DNA from: CAIQJJ01 sp964606085
GTDB lineage: Bacteria; Chloroflexota; Anaerolineae; Anaerolineales; UBA4823
Assembly (NCBI GenBank): GCA_964606085.1
Contig: CAZSFD010000001.1
Span: 1-64,000 of the forward strand
Length of the DNA stretch: 64,000 nt
Reading direction: 5' to 3'
The first letter of the stretch is position 1; every line of letters begins with the position of its first letter. A program made the translations under genes and the position numbers. The notes beneath the pieces were generated by a model. The model was not told where the DNA came from. It did not search any database and saw only the letters and a list, made by a program, of their open reading frames with translations. Positions 24,996 through 33,992 of this stretch are shown piece by piece.

Positions 24996-25955
24996 ATGAA
25001 CATTGTCCTCACCGGCTCCGTGGCCTACGACTACCTGATGACCTTCCCCGGCTATTTCAAGGAGCAGATTTTGCCCGAACGGCTGGCATCCATCAGCCTA
25101 TCCTTTTTGGTCGACTCCATGTCGCGGCAGCGCGGCGGCACGGCCCCCAACATCGCCTACAACCTGGCGCTGCTGGGCGGGAAGTCGCGTGTGATGGCCA
25201 CTGTCGGCGAGGATTTTGGCGATTACCGCCAGTTCCTCGAAGGCGTGGGGGTGGATACCAGCCTGATGGAAGTTGTGCCGGGCAAGTTCACCGCCTCCTT
25301 CTTCGCTACCACCGACAAATCCAACGCCCAGATCGCCAGCTTTTACCCCGGCGCGATGGCCGATGCCGCCCAACAGAAATTGGCTGACGTGTCTCCCCGC
25401 CCCGACCTGGTGATCATTTCGCCCAACGACCCGGTGGCGATGAAAAACTTCGCCGCCGAGTGCCGCGAATTGGGCATCCCTTACCTGTACGACCCCAGCC
25501 AGCAGGTGTTACGTCTGGAAGGCGATGAACTCGCCCGCGACCTCGAATGCGCCCACTTCCTGTTCGTCAACGACTACGAGTTTGGCCTGATCTGCAAGAA
25601 GACCGGCCTATCGCAGGAAAATATCCTCGAGCATGTAGATATTCTCGTCGTCACGCGCGGCAAAGAAGGCGCACATATTTATGTAGACGGCCAGGAAATC
25701 TTCGTCCCGGTTTTCCCCACCGAGCAGATCGTTGACCCCACCGGCGTGGGCGATGCCTTCCGCGGCGGTTTCCTGGTCGGCTACGCCCACGGCTGGGACT
25801 GGAAGCTGTGCGGCGAAGTGGGCGCGCTGGCCGCCGCTTACTGCCTCGAACAACTCGGCCCACAAGGCCACCAGTACACCGTGCCAGAGTTTATTGCCCG
25901 TTTTCGTCAATATTTTGACGACGGCGGGAAGTTGGATCAACTGATAGGAAGTTAG
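24996..25955 (+). CDS. PfkB-family kinase, probably adenosine kinase
   Basis: A 319-residue sugar/nucleoside kinase of the ribokinase (PfkB) fold. The substrate-side motif RQRGGTAPNIAYNLALLGG is in the N-terminal half and the ATP/catalytic motif DPTGVGDAFRGGFL, with the catalytic Asp, is near residue 250. The family alone does not fix the substrate. The next gene is S-adenosylhomocysteine hydrolase, which releases adenosine, and kinases of this subtype beside ahcY phosphorylate adenosine to AMP, pulling the reversible SAH hydrolysis forward. I therefore favour adenosine kinase over fructokinase. It is followed, after an 88-base gap with an inverted repeat, by ahcY on the same strand. Confidence 0.85.
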   Translation: MNIVLTGSVAYDYLMTFPGYFKEQILPERLASISLSFLVDSMSRQRGGTAPNIAYNLALLGGKSRVMATVGEDFGDYRQFLEGVGVDTSLMEVVPGKFTASFFATTDKSNAQIASFYPGAMADAAQQKLADVSPRPDLVIISPNDPVAMKNFAAECRELGIPYLYDPSQQVLRLEGDELARDLECAHFLFVNDYEFGLICKKTGLSQENILEHVDILVVTRGKEGAHIYVDGQEIFVPVFPTEQIVDPTGVGDAFRGGFLVGYAHGWDWKLCGEVGALAAAYCLEQLGPQGHQYTVPEFIARFRQYFDDGGKLDQLIGS

Positions 25956-25957
25956 GG

Positions 25958-26007
25958 GTTAGGAATTAGGAGTTAGGCTTCCTAATCCATAACTCCTAAT
26001 TCCTAAC
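25958..26007. repeat. 18-bp inverted repeat between adenosine kinase-like gene and ahcY
   Basis: GTTAGGAATTAGGAGTTA (25958-25975) and TAACTCCTAATTCCTAAC (25990-26007) are exact complements around a 14-base loop. It begins two bases after the kinase stop codon. The arms themselves consist of tandem TTAGGA-like units (also 25951-25957). It is AT-rich, unlike the surrounding genes. Confidence 0.8.
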
Positions 26008-26043
26008 TTTCTACTAACCATTTCCACAAATAGGAGTCTCCTC

Positions 26044-27303
26044 ATGACCAATTTCGACATCAAAGACAAAACCCTCGCCGAAGGCGGACGCCGTCGCATT
26101 GACTGGGCCGAGCGCGAGATGCCCGTGCTGCGCCTGATCCGCGAACGCTTCGCCAAAGAGCAGCCGCTCAAAGGCGTGCGCCTGTCGGCCTGCCTGCACA
26201 TCACCACCGAAACCGCCAACCTGGCCCGCACGCTGCAGGCCGGCGGCGCGGAACTGGTGCTGACCGCCTCCAACCCGCTTTCCACGCAAGATGACGTGGC
26301 CGCCGCCCTCGTCAACGTCTACGAAATCCCCACCTTTGCCATCAAAGGCGAGGATAACGTGACCTACTACAAGCACATCAACGCCGCCCTCGACCACAAC
26401 CCGCACATGACGATGGACGACGGCGCTGACCTGGTCTCCGTGCTGCACAAAGAACGCCGCCACCAACTGCCCAGCATCATCGGCGGCACCGAAGAAACCA
26501 CCACCGGCGTCATCCGCCTGCGCGCCATGGCCGCCGATGGCGCACTGACCTTCCCGGTGGTGGCCGTCAACGATGCCAGCACCAAGCATCTCTTCGACAA
26601 CCGCTACGGCACCGGGCAATCTACCATTGATGGCATCATCCGCGCCACCAACGTGCTGTTGGCGGGCAAGGTCTTCGTCGTGGCCGGGTATGGCTGGTGC
26701 GGGCGTGGGTTAGCCATGCGCGCCCGCGGCATGGGTGCGAATGTGATCGTGACCGAGATCGAGCCGCTGGCCGCCCTCGAAGCCGTGATGGATGGCTACC
26801 GCGTCATGCCGATGGTCGAGGCCGCCAAGATCGGCGACATCTTCTGCACCGTCACCGGCGACCTGAACGTGATTGACCAGCATCACTTCGAAGTGATGAA
26901 AGATGGCGCGATTGTGGCGAATTCCGGCCACTTCAACGTCGAGATCAACATCCCCGCCCTCGAAGCGCTGGCGACCGAAAAGCGCCTGGTGCGCCCATTT
27001 GTGGATCAATACATCATGGCCGATGGTCGCAAGATCAACATCCTGGGCGAAGGCCGCCTGATCAACCTGGCCTCTGCCGAAGGCCACCCCGCCAGCGTGA
27101 TGGATATGTCCTTTGCCAACCAGGCCCTGGCCGCCGAATTCATGGTCAAGAATGCTGCCACGCTGGAGAAAAAGGTCTACGGCGTGCCGGTGGAAATTGA
27201 CCGCGAGATCGCCCGCCTGAAGCTGGAAGCGATGGGGGTGCAGATTGACGTGCTGACCGAGGAACAGGTGAAATATCTGAACTCGTGGGAAGAAGGTACA
27301 TAA
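26044..27303 (+). CDS. ahcY: S-adenosylhomocysteine hydrolase
   Basis: Splits S-adenosylhomocysteine into adenosine and homocysteine, recycling the product of methyltransferases; it uses bound NAD. At 419 residues it is of the shorter bacterial/archaeal type lacking the ~40-residue insert. Visible motifs are REMPVLRLIRERF, the substrate region HITTETANLARTL, GGTEETTTGV, NDASTKHLFDNRYGTGQST, and the NAD-binding VVAGYGWCGRGLAMRARGMG. ATG 26044 has TAGGAG seven bases upstream. It is downstream of the probable adenosine kinase, which removes its product, and one base ahead of galK. Because the galK start is so close, the two are very likely co-transcribed. Confidence 0.97.
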   Translation: MTNFDIKDKTLAEGGRRRIDWAEREMPVLRLIRERFAKEQPLKGVRLSACLHITTETANLARTLQAGGAELVLTASNPLSTQDDVAAALVNVYEIPTFAIKGEDNVTYYKHINAALDHNPHMTMDDGADLVSVLHKERRHQLPSIIGGTEETTTGVIRLRAMAADGALTFPVVAVNDASTKHLFDNRYGTGQSTIDGIIRATNVLLAGKVFVVAGYGWCGRGLAMRARGMGANVIVTEIEPLAALEAVMDGYRVMPMVEAAKIGDIFCTVTGDLNVIDQHHFEVMKDGAIVANSGHFNVEINIPALEALATEKRLVRPFVDQYIMADGRKINILGEGRLINLASAEGHPASVMDMSFANQALAAEFMVKNAATLEKKVYGVPVEIDREIARLKLEAMGVQIDVLTEEQVKYLNSWEEGT

Positions 27304-27304
27304 G

Positions 27305-28480
27305 ATGTCCATAGCCGCCACCTTCAGCCAGGTATTCGGCCTTGCCCCCGCCGTGACCACACGCTCGCCGGGACGCGTCAACCTGCTCGGCGAACACGTG
27401 GACTACAACGATGGCTTCGTCCTGCCGGTCGCCATTGACCGCGCCGTCAGCATCGCCGCCGCGCCCTCAGGTGATGACCGCGTATCCCTCTTCGCCGCCG
27501 ACCTGAACGAATCGGTCACGTTTCGGCTGGATAACCTGGCTGCCAAAGTGGATGCGGCAGGCAATCAACTGCCAGCGTGGGCCACATATCCGGCGGGGGT
27601 GGCGTGGGTCTTGCAGCAAGAAGGCCTGGCGGTAAAAGGAATCCAGGCGGCTTTCAGCTCCAACGTGCCGATTGGCGCCGGGTTAAGTTCGTCGGCGGCA
27701 GTGGAAGTAGGCTTCGCCGTCACCTGGCGGCTGCTGGGCGGCTGGACGGCTGATGCGATGACGGTCGCCCGCCTGTGCCAACGGGCCGAGAACAAGTACG
27801 TGGGCGTCAACTGCGGGCTGATGGATCAGTTCGCCTGCGCCTGCGGGGTAGAGGATCACGCCCTCAAGCTCGACACGCGCAGCCTCGACTGGCAAACCGT
27901 CCCGCTGCCGCCCGGATGCGCCGTGGTGGTGGCCGATTCCGGCGTGCGGCGCACCCTGGCTACTTCCGCCTACAATGAGCGCCGCGCCGCCTGCGAAAAG
28001 GCCGTCGAACTGCTGCAAGCCTATCAGCCTGAAATCCGTTCACTGCGCGATATTTCAGCGGTGGAGTTCGCCGCCTACGCCCCCTACCTGCCCGAAGATG
28101 TGGCCCGCCGCGCCGAACACGTCGTCAAAGAGATCGCCCGTGTGGACGATGCGGTGGTGGCCCTGAAGCGCGGCGACGCTAAACTCTTCGGCGGGCTGAT
28201 GTTCGCCGGTCATGCCAGCCTGCGCGACCTGTACGAGGTGAGCTGCCCCGAACTGGACGCCCTGGTGGAAATCGCCCGCGGGCTGCCGGGCTGCTATGGG
28301 GCGCGTCTCACCGGGGCGGGCTTTGGCGGCTGCACCGTCAACCTGGTGGATGAGAAGCTGGTGGATGCGTTTGTGGAGGGCTTGAAAGGCGGTTACGCGC
28401 AAAAGACCGGGCGGCAGGCCCAGGTCTACGCCTGCAAGGCCAGCGCCGGGGCTGAGGCGGTAGCTTCACCGTTCCCATAG
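27305..28480 (+). CDS. galK: Galactokinase
   Basis: Phosphorylates galactose to galactose-1-phosphate in the Leloir pathway; cytoplasmic GHMP kinase, 391 residues. The galactokinase signature RSPGRVNLLGEHVDYNDGFV is at the N-terminus, the ATP loop is GAGLSSSAAVEV, the substrate-side region ENKYVGVNCGLMDQFACA follows, and the third motif is TGAGFGGCTVNLV near the C-terminus. It begins one base after the ahcY stop. Galactose could come from the LacZ encoded at 6383-9562, but no galT or galE gene lies here. The stop overlaps the 3' end of the convergent M23 peptidase gene by 15 bases. Confidence 0.95.
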   Translation: MSIAATFSQVFGLAPAVTTRSPGRVNLLGEHVDYNDGFVLPVAIDRAVSIAAAPSGDDRVSLFAADLNESVTFRLDNLAAKVDAAGNQLPAWATYPAGVAWVLQQEGLAVKGIQAAFSSNVPIGAGLSSSAAVEVGFAVTWRLLGGWTADAMTVARLCQRAENKYVGVNCGLMDQFACACGVEDHALKLDTRSLDWQTVPLPPGCAVVVADSGVRRTLATSAYNERRAACEKAVELLQAYQPEIRSLRDISAVEFAAYAPYLPEDVARRAEHVVKEIARVDDAVVALKRGDAKLFGGLMFAGHASLRDLYEVSCPELDALVEIARGLPGCYGARLTGAGFGGCTVNLVDEKLVDAFVEGLKGGYAQKTGRQAQVYACKASAGAEAVASPFP

Positions 28481-29380
28481 CTGCCGTGGGTCGAACACGC
28501 GAAACACCCCGCTCATGCGCCACAGGCAGTAGTTACGGCGTTCTTCTTCGCTGGTAGATACCTCGTAAAAGGCCAGGCTGCCAAAGGCCACCCCCGCCGG
28601 GCCAATATGCGCCTCGATGTGCAGATGCGGATTACCCGAATAGCCGCTGTTGCCCACTTCGCCCAGCACAGCACCGGCGGCCACCGCCTCGCCCATTTGC
28701 AGGGTTGGCGTCAGGTTGAGATGGGCGTAGATGATGTAGATCGATTCGCCGGGCAGGGCTAAGAGCGCCGGCACACTGGAAAGGTCACAGGGGACGCGGT
28801 CTACCACAGGCAAGGGATCGGGCCGGGGCGGTAGGTCCAGGGCGGCCACCCATTCCTCAGGCAGATCGGCCAGGCGGCTCTCCACCATCACCGCGTGGCC
28901 GAAGGGCGGGCGGTTGGTCAGCACGGCCGCCACCTGGCCGGGCAGAACCGCCAAAATGGGCGTCCCTAAAATCGAAAGCTGTTCACCGCGGCGGTAGTAG
29001 GCGTAATCCACCCCGAAATGGCCGTCATCTTGACCAGGGCGCGGCGGGATAAATTCTTGCGTGAGGATGTCGGGCAGTTCGGCCAGCGCGATGCCCTGCA
29101 AAGGCGAAGAAACGCGCCAGGATTGCGCCGTCGGTGCAGGCGTAACCGTCCAGACCAGTGATGGCGCAGACGTTGCAGATGCCACCAAGCCCGGCTGCGT
29201 TGCTGTCGGCGGCAGCAGGGACGGCGTGGATGCTGCTGCCTGTGCAAGCAGAGTGGGGGAGACAATCATCTGTGGTGTACTCGTCACAACCACCAGGGTG
29301 GTTGGCGCGGCGGCGCAAGCCCAGAGGACTTGCGCCGCCAACAACAATCCAACCAGGTATTTAACGATATTCCTGCCCAT
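28466..29380 (-). CDS. M23-family peptidase lipoprotein
   Basis: A 304-residue probable cell-envelope protein. The N-terminus is a signal peptide with lipobox (LLLAAQVLWACAAAP, Cys22), then a Thr/Pro/Ala-rich linker up to about residue 95. The C-terminal domain shows the lysostaphin-type zinc peptidase layout: GHFGVDYAYY supplies the first His and Asp, IIYAHLN is the active-site HLN region, and NPHLHIE gives the last His pair. Such enzymes cut peptidoglycan cross-bridges or act as regulators. Its start lies inside the 3' end of the TPR-like gene upstream (20-base overlap), so the two are translationally linked. Confidence 0.85.
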   Translation of the reverse strand: MGRNIVKYLVGLLLAAQVLWACAAAPTTLVVVTSTPQMIVSPTLLAQAAASTPSLLPPTATQPGLVASATSAPSLVWTVTPAPTAQSWRVSSPLQGIALAELPDILTQEFIPPRPGQDDGHFGVDYAYYRRGEQLSILGTPILAVLPGQVAAVLTNRPPFGHAVMVESRLADLPEEWVAALDLPPRPDPLPVVDRVPCDLSSVPALLALPGESIYIIYAHLNLTPTLQMGEAVAAGAVLGEVGNSGYSGNPHLHIEAHIGPAGVAFGSLAFYEVSTSEEERRNYCLWRMSGVFRVFDPRQLWER

Positions 29381-30353
29381 TCCAGATGATGCGCTTCACA
29401 TAAAGCTGCTCACAACCCCCATCGCCGGTATCGGCGCGTGTCAACGAACTATCTACATACCATTTGGTGCCGTCTATCTCGGTGATGATATTGACCAGGT
29501 AGCCTTCGAGGTAAATCACATCGTTGATTTGCACCCGGTCGAGAACCCAGGTGATGTTGTCATTAGCGGGGATGATATGCGTGTTGGCCGACTGCAAACC
29601 GATCTCCTGCCCGCTGAAAGGCGTGCTATTGACCCATTCATAATAATACCAACGGCCGCGCTGCGACCAGGTAATCCATTGATCCACGCTGGGGTCGCTC
29701 ATGTCGCCCCAACCGATGGCGAGGTCGTACGGAGAAACCCGGGCGCGCATATCGAAGGGATCGTAACCATAGTGGTATTTGCTCAAGACGCGGGCCGTCA
29801 CATAATAACCGGCCTTGGGCGTCACCGTCCATGAGTAACCTGTGTCAGGAATGGTAAAGGGGGCGACGTTGGTGAGGGTATATTGCACCGGGTCGCCGGT
29901 GGGGTCGAGCGCCTGGTTGGACCCGGCGCCCACCGCCACGGGCTTATACGGGTTGAGGAAATAAGCGCCAACGGCCAGCCCGGCCATACACACGGTCAGC
30001 AGCATCATCACGGCGAAGGCAGCCACCGGAAAACGATAGGTTGGCCGAGGCGCAGCCGCCGCCGGCAGCACTGGCGCAATGGGCGGCAATGCCGGGGCAA
30101 CCCCTGGCCGTGGGAAAGTTTCGCCGCGCAGCACCGCCAGGCCGTGTTGAGCAGGAAGGCAATCGGGCAAGTAACGCAGGCAGGCCTCCAGAGCGCGCTG
30201 GCGCGCCGTGGGCGTCTCTAACACTTCGACCATCCACATCCAGGCCTTTTCGTCATAGGGGTTCGCCTGCAACACTTCCTGCAAGAGCGCCTTCGCCGGA
30301 GCCCGCTGCCCCGCCAATACCAGCCGAATTGCCTGCCGTAGCTTTTCATCCAT
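29361..30353 (-). CDS. TPR-like membrane protein with conserved extracytoplasmic domain
   Basis: A 330-residue protein of unknown function. The first ~75 residues form a tetratricopeptide-like pair (LRQAIRLVLAGQRAPAKALL, then NPYDEKAWMWMVEVL), a module that recurs at the N-terminus of many Chloroflexota membrane proteins. A Pro/Ala-rich linker leads to one membrane helix near 115-140 (VAAFAVMMLLTVCMAGLAV). The outer ~190 residues are rich in Trp/Tyr (GYSWTVTPKAGYYVTARVLS, WSQRGRWYYYEWVN) and look like a beta-rich domain. The gene overlaps the M23 peptidase gene downstream, which suggests a shared envelope role. Confidence 0.7.
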   Translation of the reverse strand: MDEKLRQAIRLVLAGQRAPAKALLQEVLQANPYDEKAWMWMVEVLETPTARQRALEACLRYLPDCLPAQHGLAVLRGETFPRPGVAPALPPIAPVLPAAAAPRPTYRFPVAAFAVMMLLTVCMAGLAVGAYFLNPYKPVAVGAGSNQALDPTGDPVQYTLTNVAPFTIPDTGYSWTVTPKAGYYVTARVLSKYHYGYDPFDMRARVSPYDLAIGWGDMSDPSVDQWITWSQRGRWYYYEWVNSTPFSGQEIGLQSANTHIIPANDNITWVLDRVQINDVIYLEGYLVNIITEIDGTKWYVDSSLTRADTGDGGCEQLYVKRIIWNGQEYR

Positions 30354-30362
30354 ACGCGTTTC

Positions 30363-31382
30363 TCACGATTTCAGGGTTTCATAGCGTTTGCGAATTTCAG
30401 GCGCCAGATACTCGCCAAAGGTGCGCGCCACATCATATTCGGGCAGCCAGCCCCACTCGCGGCGGGCAAAGGTGTCATCCAGGTCAGCGGGCCAGCTATC
30501 TACAATGGCCTGGCGTTTGACATCTGGCTGGAAGGTGATGTTGGCATGGGGGAAATACTTCAACACCCATTGCCGAAATTCCGCCGCCGACAGGCTGAAA
30601 CTGGTGATGTTGTAAACCTGCCGCCCCAGGTCGGCTTGTGGCGCAGCCGTCAGCTTGAGCAGGGCCTGGACGGCATCGGGCATGGCCATGAAGGGGATGC
30701 GCACATCTTCGCGCACGAAGCATGTGTAGGGCTTGTGTTGGGCGGCGGCGTGCAGCATTTCGGGGCCATAATCGCTGGTGCCGCCCGAAGGCACGGTCAG
30801 GGCGCTGATCAGCCCCGGAAAGCGCACACAGCGAAAATCGAGCATCACCGGGCGGTCAGCAGCCAGTTGGCGATAATTTTTGCTGTAATAAATGCCCAAT
30901 TGCTCGCAGTAGAGCTTGTTACAGCCATACATGGTGCGCGGCGTATTATGTTCCCATTCGCGCACGTGGGCGTAATTGGCTTTCGTGGCGAGATCGGGCA
31001 TGCCATAGGCGGCGATAGAACTGGGAAAAATGAACTTCACCGGTTCGCCGCGCCACTGCGACTGCTCGGCGGCCAGTTGCAGCAGGCCAAGCGTCCCTTC
31101 CACATTCACGCGATGCGCCGTCTCCGGCGTAAACTCGCTGCGCGTGGAGAGCAGCGCCGCCAGGTGGTAAATCGTTTCGATCTCATATTCGCTGACAATG
31201 CGCGCCAGCAGGTTATGATCGAGAATATCCCCTTGCAGCGAGAGCACCCGGCGGCGCGTTTCTTCGGGGAGGGGCTGCAAATCCAGGGCGAGGACGGTCT
31301 GGCCGATCTCAGCCAAACTGCGCACCAACGCCTGACCAATTTCGCCTGAAGCGCCCGTAATCAGCACAATCTTCTTTCGCAT
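30363..31382 (-). CDS. NAD-dependent L-threonine 3-dehydrogenase, epimerase-like type
   Basis: A 339-residue extended short-chain dehydrogenase. The Rossmann motif is LITGASGEIGQALVRSL; the catalytic Tyr-x3-Lys is YGCNKLYCE; Ser in FPSSIAAYG. Features that separate the threonine dehydrogenases from sugar epimerases are present: RCVRFPGLISALTVPSGGTS, the DYGPEMLHAAAQHKPYTCFV stretch, and PDVKRQAIVDSWP. The reaction would be threonine to 2-amino-3-ketobutyrate with NAD. No kbl gene (the usual next step) is in the window. The start ATG 31382 has GAGGTGATGG just ahead. A nucleotide-sugar epimerase is the alternative. Confidence 0.82.
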   Translation of the reverse strand: MRKKIVLITGASGEIGQALVRSLAEIGQTVLALDLQPLPEETRRRVLSLQGDILDHNLLARIVSEYEIETIYHLAALLSTRSEFTPETAHRVNVEGTLGLLQLAAEQSQWRGEPVKFIFPSSIAAYGMPDLATKANYAHVREWEHNTPRTMYGCNKLYCEQLGIYYSKNYRQLAADRPVMLDFRCVRFPGLISALTVPSGGTSDYGPEMLHAAAQHKPYTCFVREDVRIPFMAMPDAVQALLKLTAAPQADLGRQVYNITSFSLSAAEFRQWVLKYFPHANITFQPDVKRQAIVDSWPADLDDTFARREWGWLPEYDVARTFGEYLAPEIRKRYETLKS

Positions 31383-31453
31383 CCATCACCTCGCAGAACT
31401 ATGCTAGAATGAACCCACACTGCTATTTTACTCCCCTTAATTTCTGCTAGAGA

Positions 31454-32224
31454 ATGGTACGTCTTACCTGTTTCCTCGCACTTTTGTTGGTTCTTACTGC
31501 CTGTCTGCCGGCCACCCCACCGGCAACGCCCACCTCAGCACCAACGCCAACGCCCTCACCTACCGCCCTTCCCACACCGACGGTCATCTGGTTTCCCCCG
31601 ACGGCCACGGCCATGCCCTTCCCCACCCAGACCATCGCCATACCCACCCCCGAACAACGCCCCAACCTCGGCGAGATCATCTTCAGCGACGATTTTTCCT
31701 CGGCAGAGCCCTGGTCGCTGGCACGCGGCGCAACCAGCAGCGCCGCCCTGGGAAAAAACGAACTGACCCTGGCTATCCAAGAAGGGCGCACTTACATTGC
31801 CACCACCCGCAGCCAACCCCTGCTGGATAACTTTTACATCGAAATCACCGCCAACCCCACGCTATGTCGCGGCCTGGATGAATATGGCCTGCTGCTGCGC
31901 GTGGCCTCCGCCGGCGATTTTTACCGCTTCGCCCTCTCCTGCGATGGACAGGTGCGCCTGGATCGGGTCTTAGGCGGCCAGGCTTCCACGCCGCACCCGT
32001 GGGAGTTGGGCCTGATGGTGCCCGTGGGTGCGCCCAGCACCGCCCGCCTGGGCGTGTGGGTGGTCGGCAAAGAGCTGCGCTGCTTCGTCAACGACCATTA
32101 CCAGTTCACCGTCAGCGATCCCACCCTGGGCGCCGGCCTGATCGGCGTGTTTGCCCGTTCCAGCGGCGAAGGCGCCCTGACCGTCAATTTTTCTGACCTC
32201 GTGGTACGCAGCGTTACACCGTAA
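31454..32224 (+). CDS. Secreted lipoprotein with lectin-like beta-sandwich domain
   Basis: A 256-residue lipoprotein: signal peptide with lipobox LVLTACLP (Cys17), then a long Thr/Pro linker (SAPTPTPSPTALPTPT). The domain from about residue 75 begins IIFSDDFSSAEPWSLA and resembles the concanavalin-like fold of DUF1080/LamG-type domains: NFYIEITANPTLCRGLDEYG, YRFALSCDGQVRLDRV, LRCFVNDHYQFTVSDPTLG. It probably binds a carbohydrate or another surface ligand. An extended -10 box (TGCTAGAAT, 31402-31410) stands about 45 bases upstream. It is divergent from the threonine dehydrogenase gene, and the M20 hydrolase gene follows after 27 bases. Confidence 0.75.
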   Translation: MVRLTCFLALLLVLTACLPATPPATPTSAPTPTPSPTALPTPTVIWFPPTATAMPFPTQTIAIPTPEQRPNLGEIIFSDDFSSAEPWSLARGATSSAALGKNELTLAIQEGRTYIATTRSQPLLDNFYIEITANPTLCRGLDEYGLLLRVASAGDFYRFALSCDGQVRLDRVLGGQASTPHPWELGLMVPVGAPSTARLGVWVVGKELRCFVNDHYQFTVSDPTLGAGLIGVFARSSGEGALTVNFSDLVVRSVTP

Positions 32225-32251
32225 AAACATGCCTCTCAACTATTCCCAACC

Positions 32252-33307
32252 ATGACCCCACACACCCTGCTCGAAAACTTACTCAAAATCTACAGCCCCT
32301 CCGGGCAAGAAGCCGCGGCGGTCAACTTCCTCGTGGCGCAAATGAACGCCCTCGGCTTTCGCGCCTTCGTTGACCCTGCCGGTAACGCCGTCGGCCAGCT
32401 TGGCGAGGGCGAACAAACCATCATCCTGCTCGGCCACATAGACACGGTGGCGGGCGAAATTCCGGTGCGCGTTGAACAGGGGGAACTTTGGGGACGCGGC
32501 GCGGTGGATGCCAAAGGGCCGCTGGCAACCTTCGTCGGCGCGGCGGCACAGGTCAAAGAACGCATTCCCGCCGCCTGGCGCGTCCTCGTCATCGGCGCGG
32601 TGGGCGAAGAAGCCAACAGCCCCGGCGCAAACTATGTCAAAGACCAATACCGCCCGGCCTTCACCGTGATCGGCGAACCGAGCAGTTGGGAAAAGGTCGC
32701 CCTCGGCTACAAAGGCTCGCTGTGGTACGAATATCACGTGCAGCGCAGCATGGCTCACAGCGCCGGGCGAGCCGAGTCGGCCTGCGACGCCGCGATGGGG
32801 TTTTGGAATCGCGCGCTCGACTGGGTGGCTGGCTACAACCAGGGCCGCCAACGCCTGTTCGAGCAGATCAGCCCCACCCTGCGCGGCATGAACGCTGCTA
32901 CCGATGGCTTCGTTGAAAACGCCGGCCTGCGCTTCAACCTGCGCATCCCTACCGAAATCACACCCAACGCCTGCGATGCCGCCCTGCAAGCGCTGGTCGA
33001 AGACGCCACCCTGACCCTGCACGATGCCGTCCCCGCTTACCGCAGTGATAAGAATACCCCCCTGGTGCGCGCCTTCCTGGCCGCCATCCGCGCCGAAGGG
33101 GGCGCGCCCAGCTTCAGCGTCAAAAACGGCACCGCCGACATGAACATCGTCGGCCCGCTGTGGAATTGCCCCATGCTGGCCTATGGCCCAGGCGATTCGA
33201 CGCTCGATCACACCCCCGAAGAGCGTCTGGCGCTTGCTGAATACGAACGCGCCATCGCCGTGCTGACGCGCGTGTTGGAGGCATTGCTAACGGACACGCG
33301 CCGATGA
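32252..33307 (+). CDS. M20-family hydrolase, LysK-like
   Basis: A 351-residue cytoplasmic zinc amidohydrolase. Metal-binding and catalytic motifs are LLGHIDTVAGEIPVR (His, Asp), GRGAVDAKGPLA (bridging Asp), and GAVGEEANSPGA (catalytic Glu pair), with late His in TLDHTPEERL. Length and motifs (GEPSSWEKVALGYKGSLWYE, GTADMNIVGPLW) fit [LysW]-lysine/ornithine hydrolase of the LysW-dependent pathway better than general dipeptidases, but none of the other lysine pathway genes is visible. It ends 22 bases before the sigma factor start. Confidence 0.8.
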   Translation: MTPHTLLENLLKIYSPSGQEAAAVNFLVAQMNALGFRAFVDPAGNAVGQLGEGEQTIILLGHIDTVAGEIPVRVEQGELWGRGAVDAKGPLATFVGAAAQVKERIPAAWRVLVIGAVGEEANSPGANYVKDQYRPAFTVIGEPSSWEKVALGYKGSLWYEYHVQRSMAHSAGRAESACDAAMGFWNRALDWVAGYNQGRQRLFEQISPTLRGMNAATDGFVENAGLRFNLRIPTEITPNACDAALQALVEDATLTLHDAVPAYRSDKNTPLVRAFLAAIRAEGGAPSFSVKNGTADMNIVGPLWNCPMLAYGPGDSTLDHTPEERLALAEYERAIAVLTRVLEALLTDTRR

Positions 33308-33314
33308 CATGCAG

Positions 33315-33323
33315 TGCTATACT
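33315..33323 (+). promoter_or_regulatory. Extended -10 promoter, probably leaderless
   Basis: TGCTATACT (extended -10) ends six bases before the GTG start at 33330. No ribosome site is present, so the sigma factor mRNA is probably leaderless. Confidence 0.6.
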
Positions 33324-33329
33324 TAATTT

Positions 33330-33914
33330 GTGTTCACGACCAATCACGCGCTACTACCGGACCCCGAATTAATCACCGCTTGCCTTGACGGCCATGCCGA
33401 TGCCTGGGAAGCGTTATTGCAGCGTTATGCTCGCCTGATTTACACCATCCCACTGCGCTATGGGCTTTCTGAAAGTGACGCCGGCGATGTTTTCCAGAAT
33501 GTGAGCGTTTTGCTGCTCAAAAACCTGCGCTACCTGCGCGACCGTGAGCGGCTGGGCGGCTACATAACCACCATCACCCGCCGCGAATCCTGGCGGCTGA
33601 TTCGCCGACTGCAAGCCGAAGGGGATATCGAACCCGAAATTTTAGACACCCTGGCGAGTGATTCATCCCGCCTCGAGGAAGAATTTCAGCGCCTTGAGCA
33701 GCAGGCCATCCTCCATACCGCCGTGTCGCAAATCGGCGAACGGTGTACCCGGCTGCTCACCTTGCTCTTCTATCACGAGCCACGCCTTTCATATCAAGAA
33801 ATCGCCGCGCAGGTGGGCATCCCCGAAGGCAGCATTGGCCCCACACGCGCCCGCTGCATTGAGAAACTGATTCACATCTTGCAGAAGGCCGGTTTTTCGC
33901 TACCCGATAAATGA
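33330..33914 (+). CDS. ECF-like sigma-70 family RNA polymerase sigma factor
   Basis: A 194-residue sigma factor starting at GTG. Region 2 covers residues ~15-85 (ITACLDGHADAWEALLQRY, SESDAGDVFQNVSVLLLKNL, LGGYITTITRRESWRLIRR), and region 4 lies near the C-terminus with a helix-turn-helix in LSYQEIAAQVGIPEGSIGPT and RARCIEKL. This is the ECF-type two-region layout. It heads a co-directional set with a possible anti-sigma protein (33993), a CHAT-TPR protein (34611) and a subtilase (37497). The probable leaderless promoter could be self-recognised or constitutive; no repeated -35 element was identified. Confidence 0.9.
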   Translation: MFTTNHALLPDPELITACLDGHADAWEALLQRYARLIYTIPLRYGLSESDAGDVFQNVSVLLLKNLRYLRDRERLGGYITTITRRESWRLIRRLQAEGDIEPEILDTLASDSSRLEEEFQRLEQQAILHTAVSQIGERCTRLLTLLFYHEPRLSYQEIAAQVGIPEGSIGPTRARCIEKLIHILQKAGFSLPDK

Positions 33915-33992
33915 GCATGTATTTTTTGGGAGATGATCCACCTCTTGTACAGTAGACACGCTCTATCTCCCTTCACGAATGGTACATAACAC

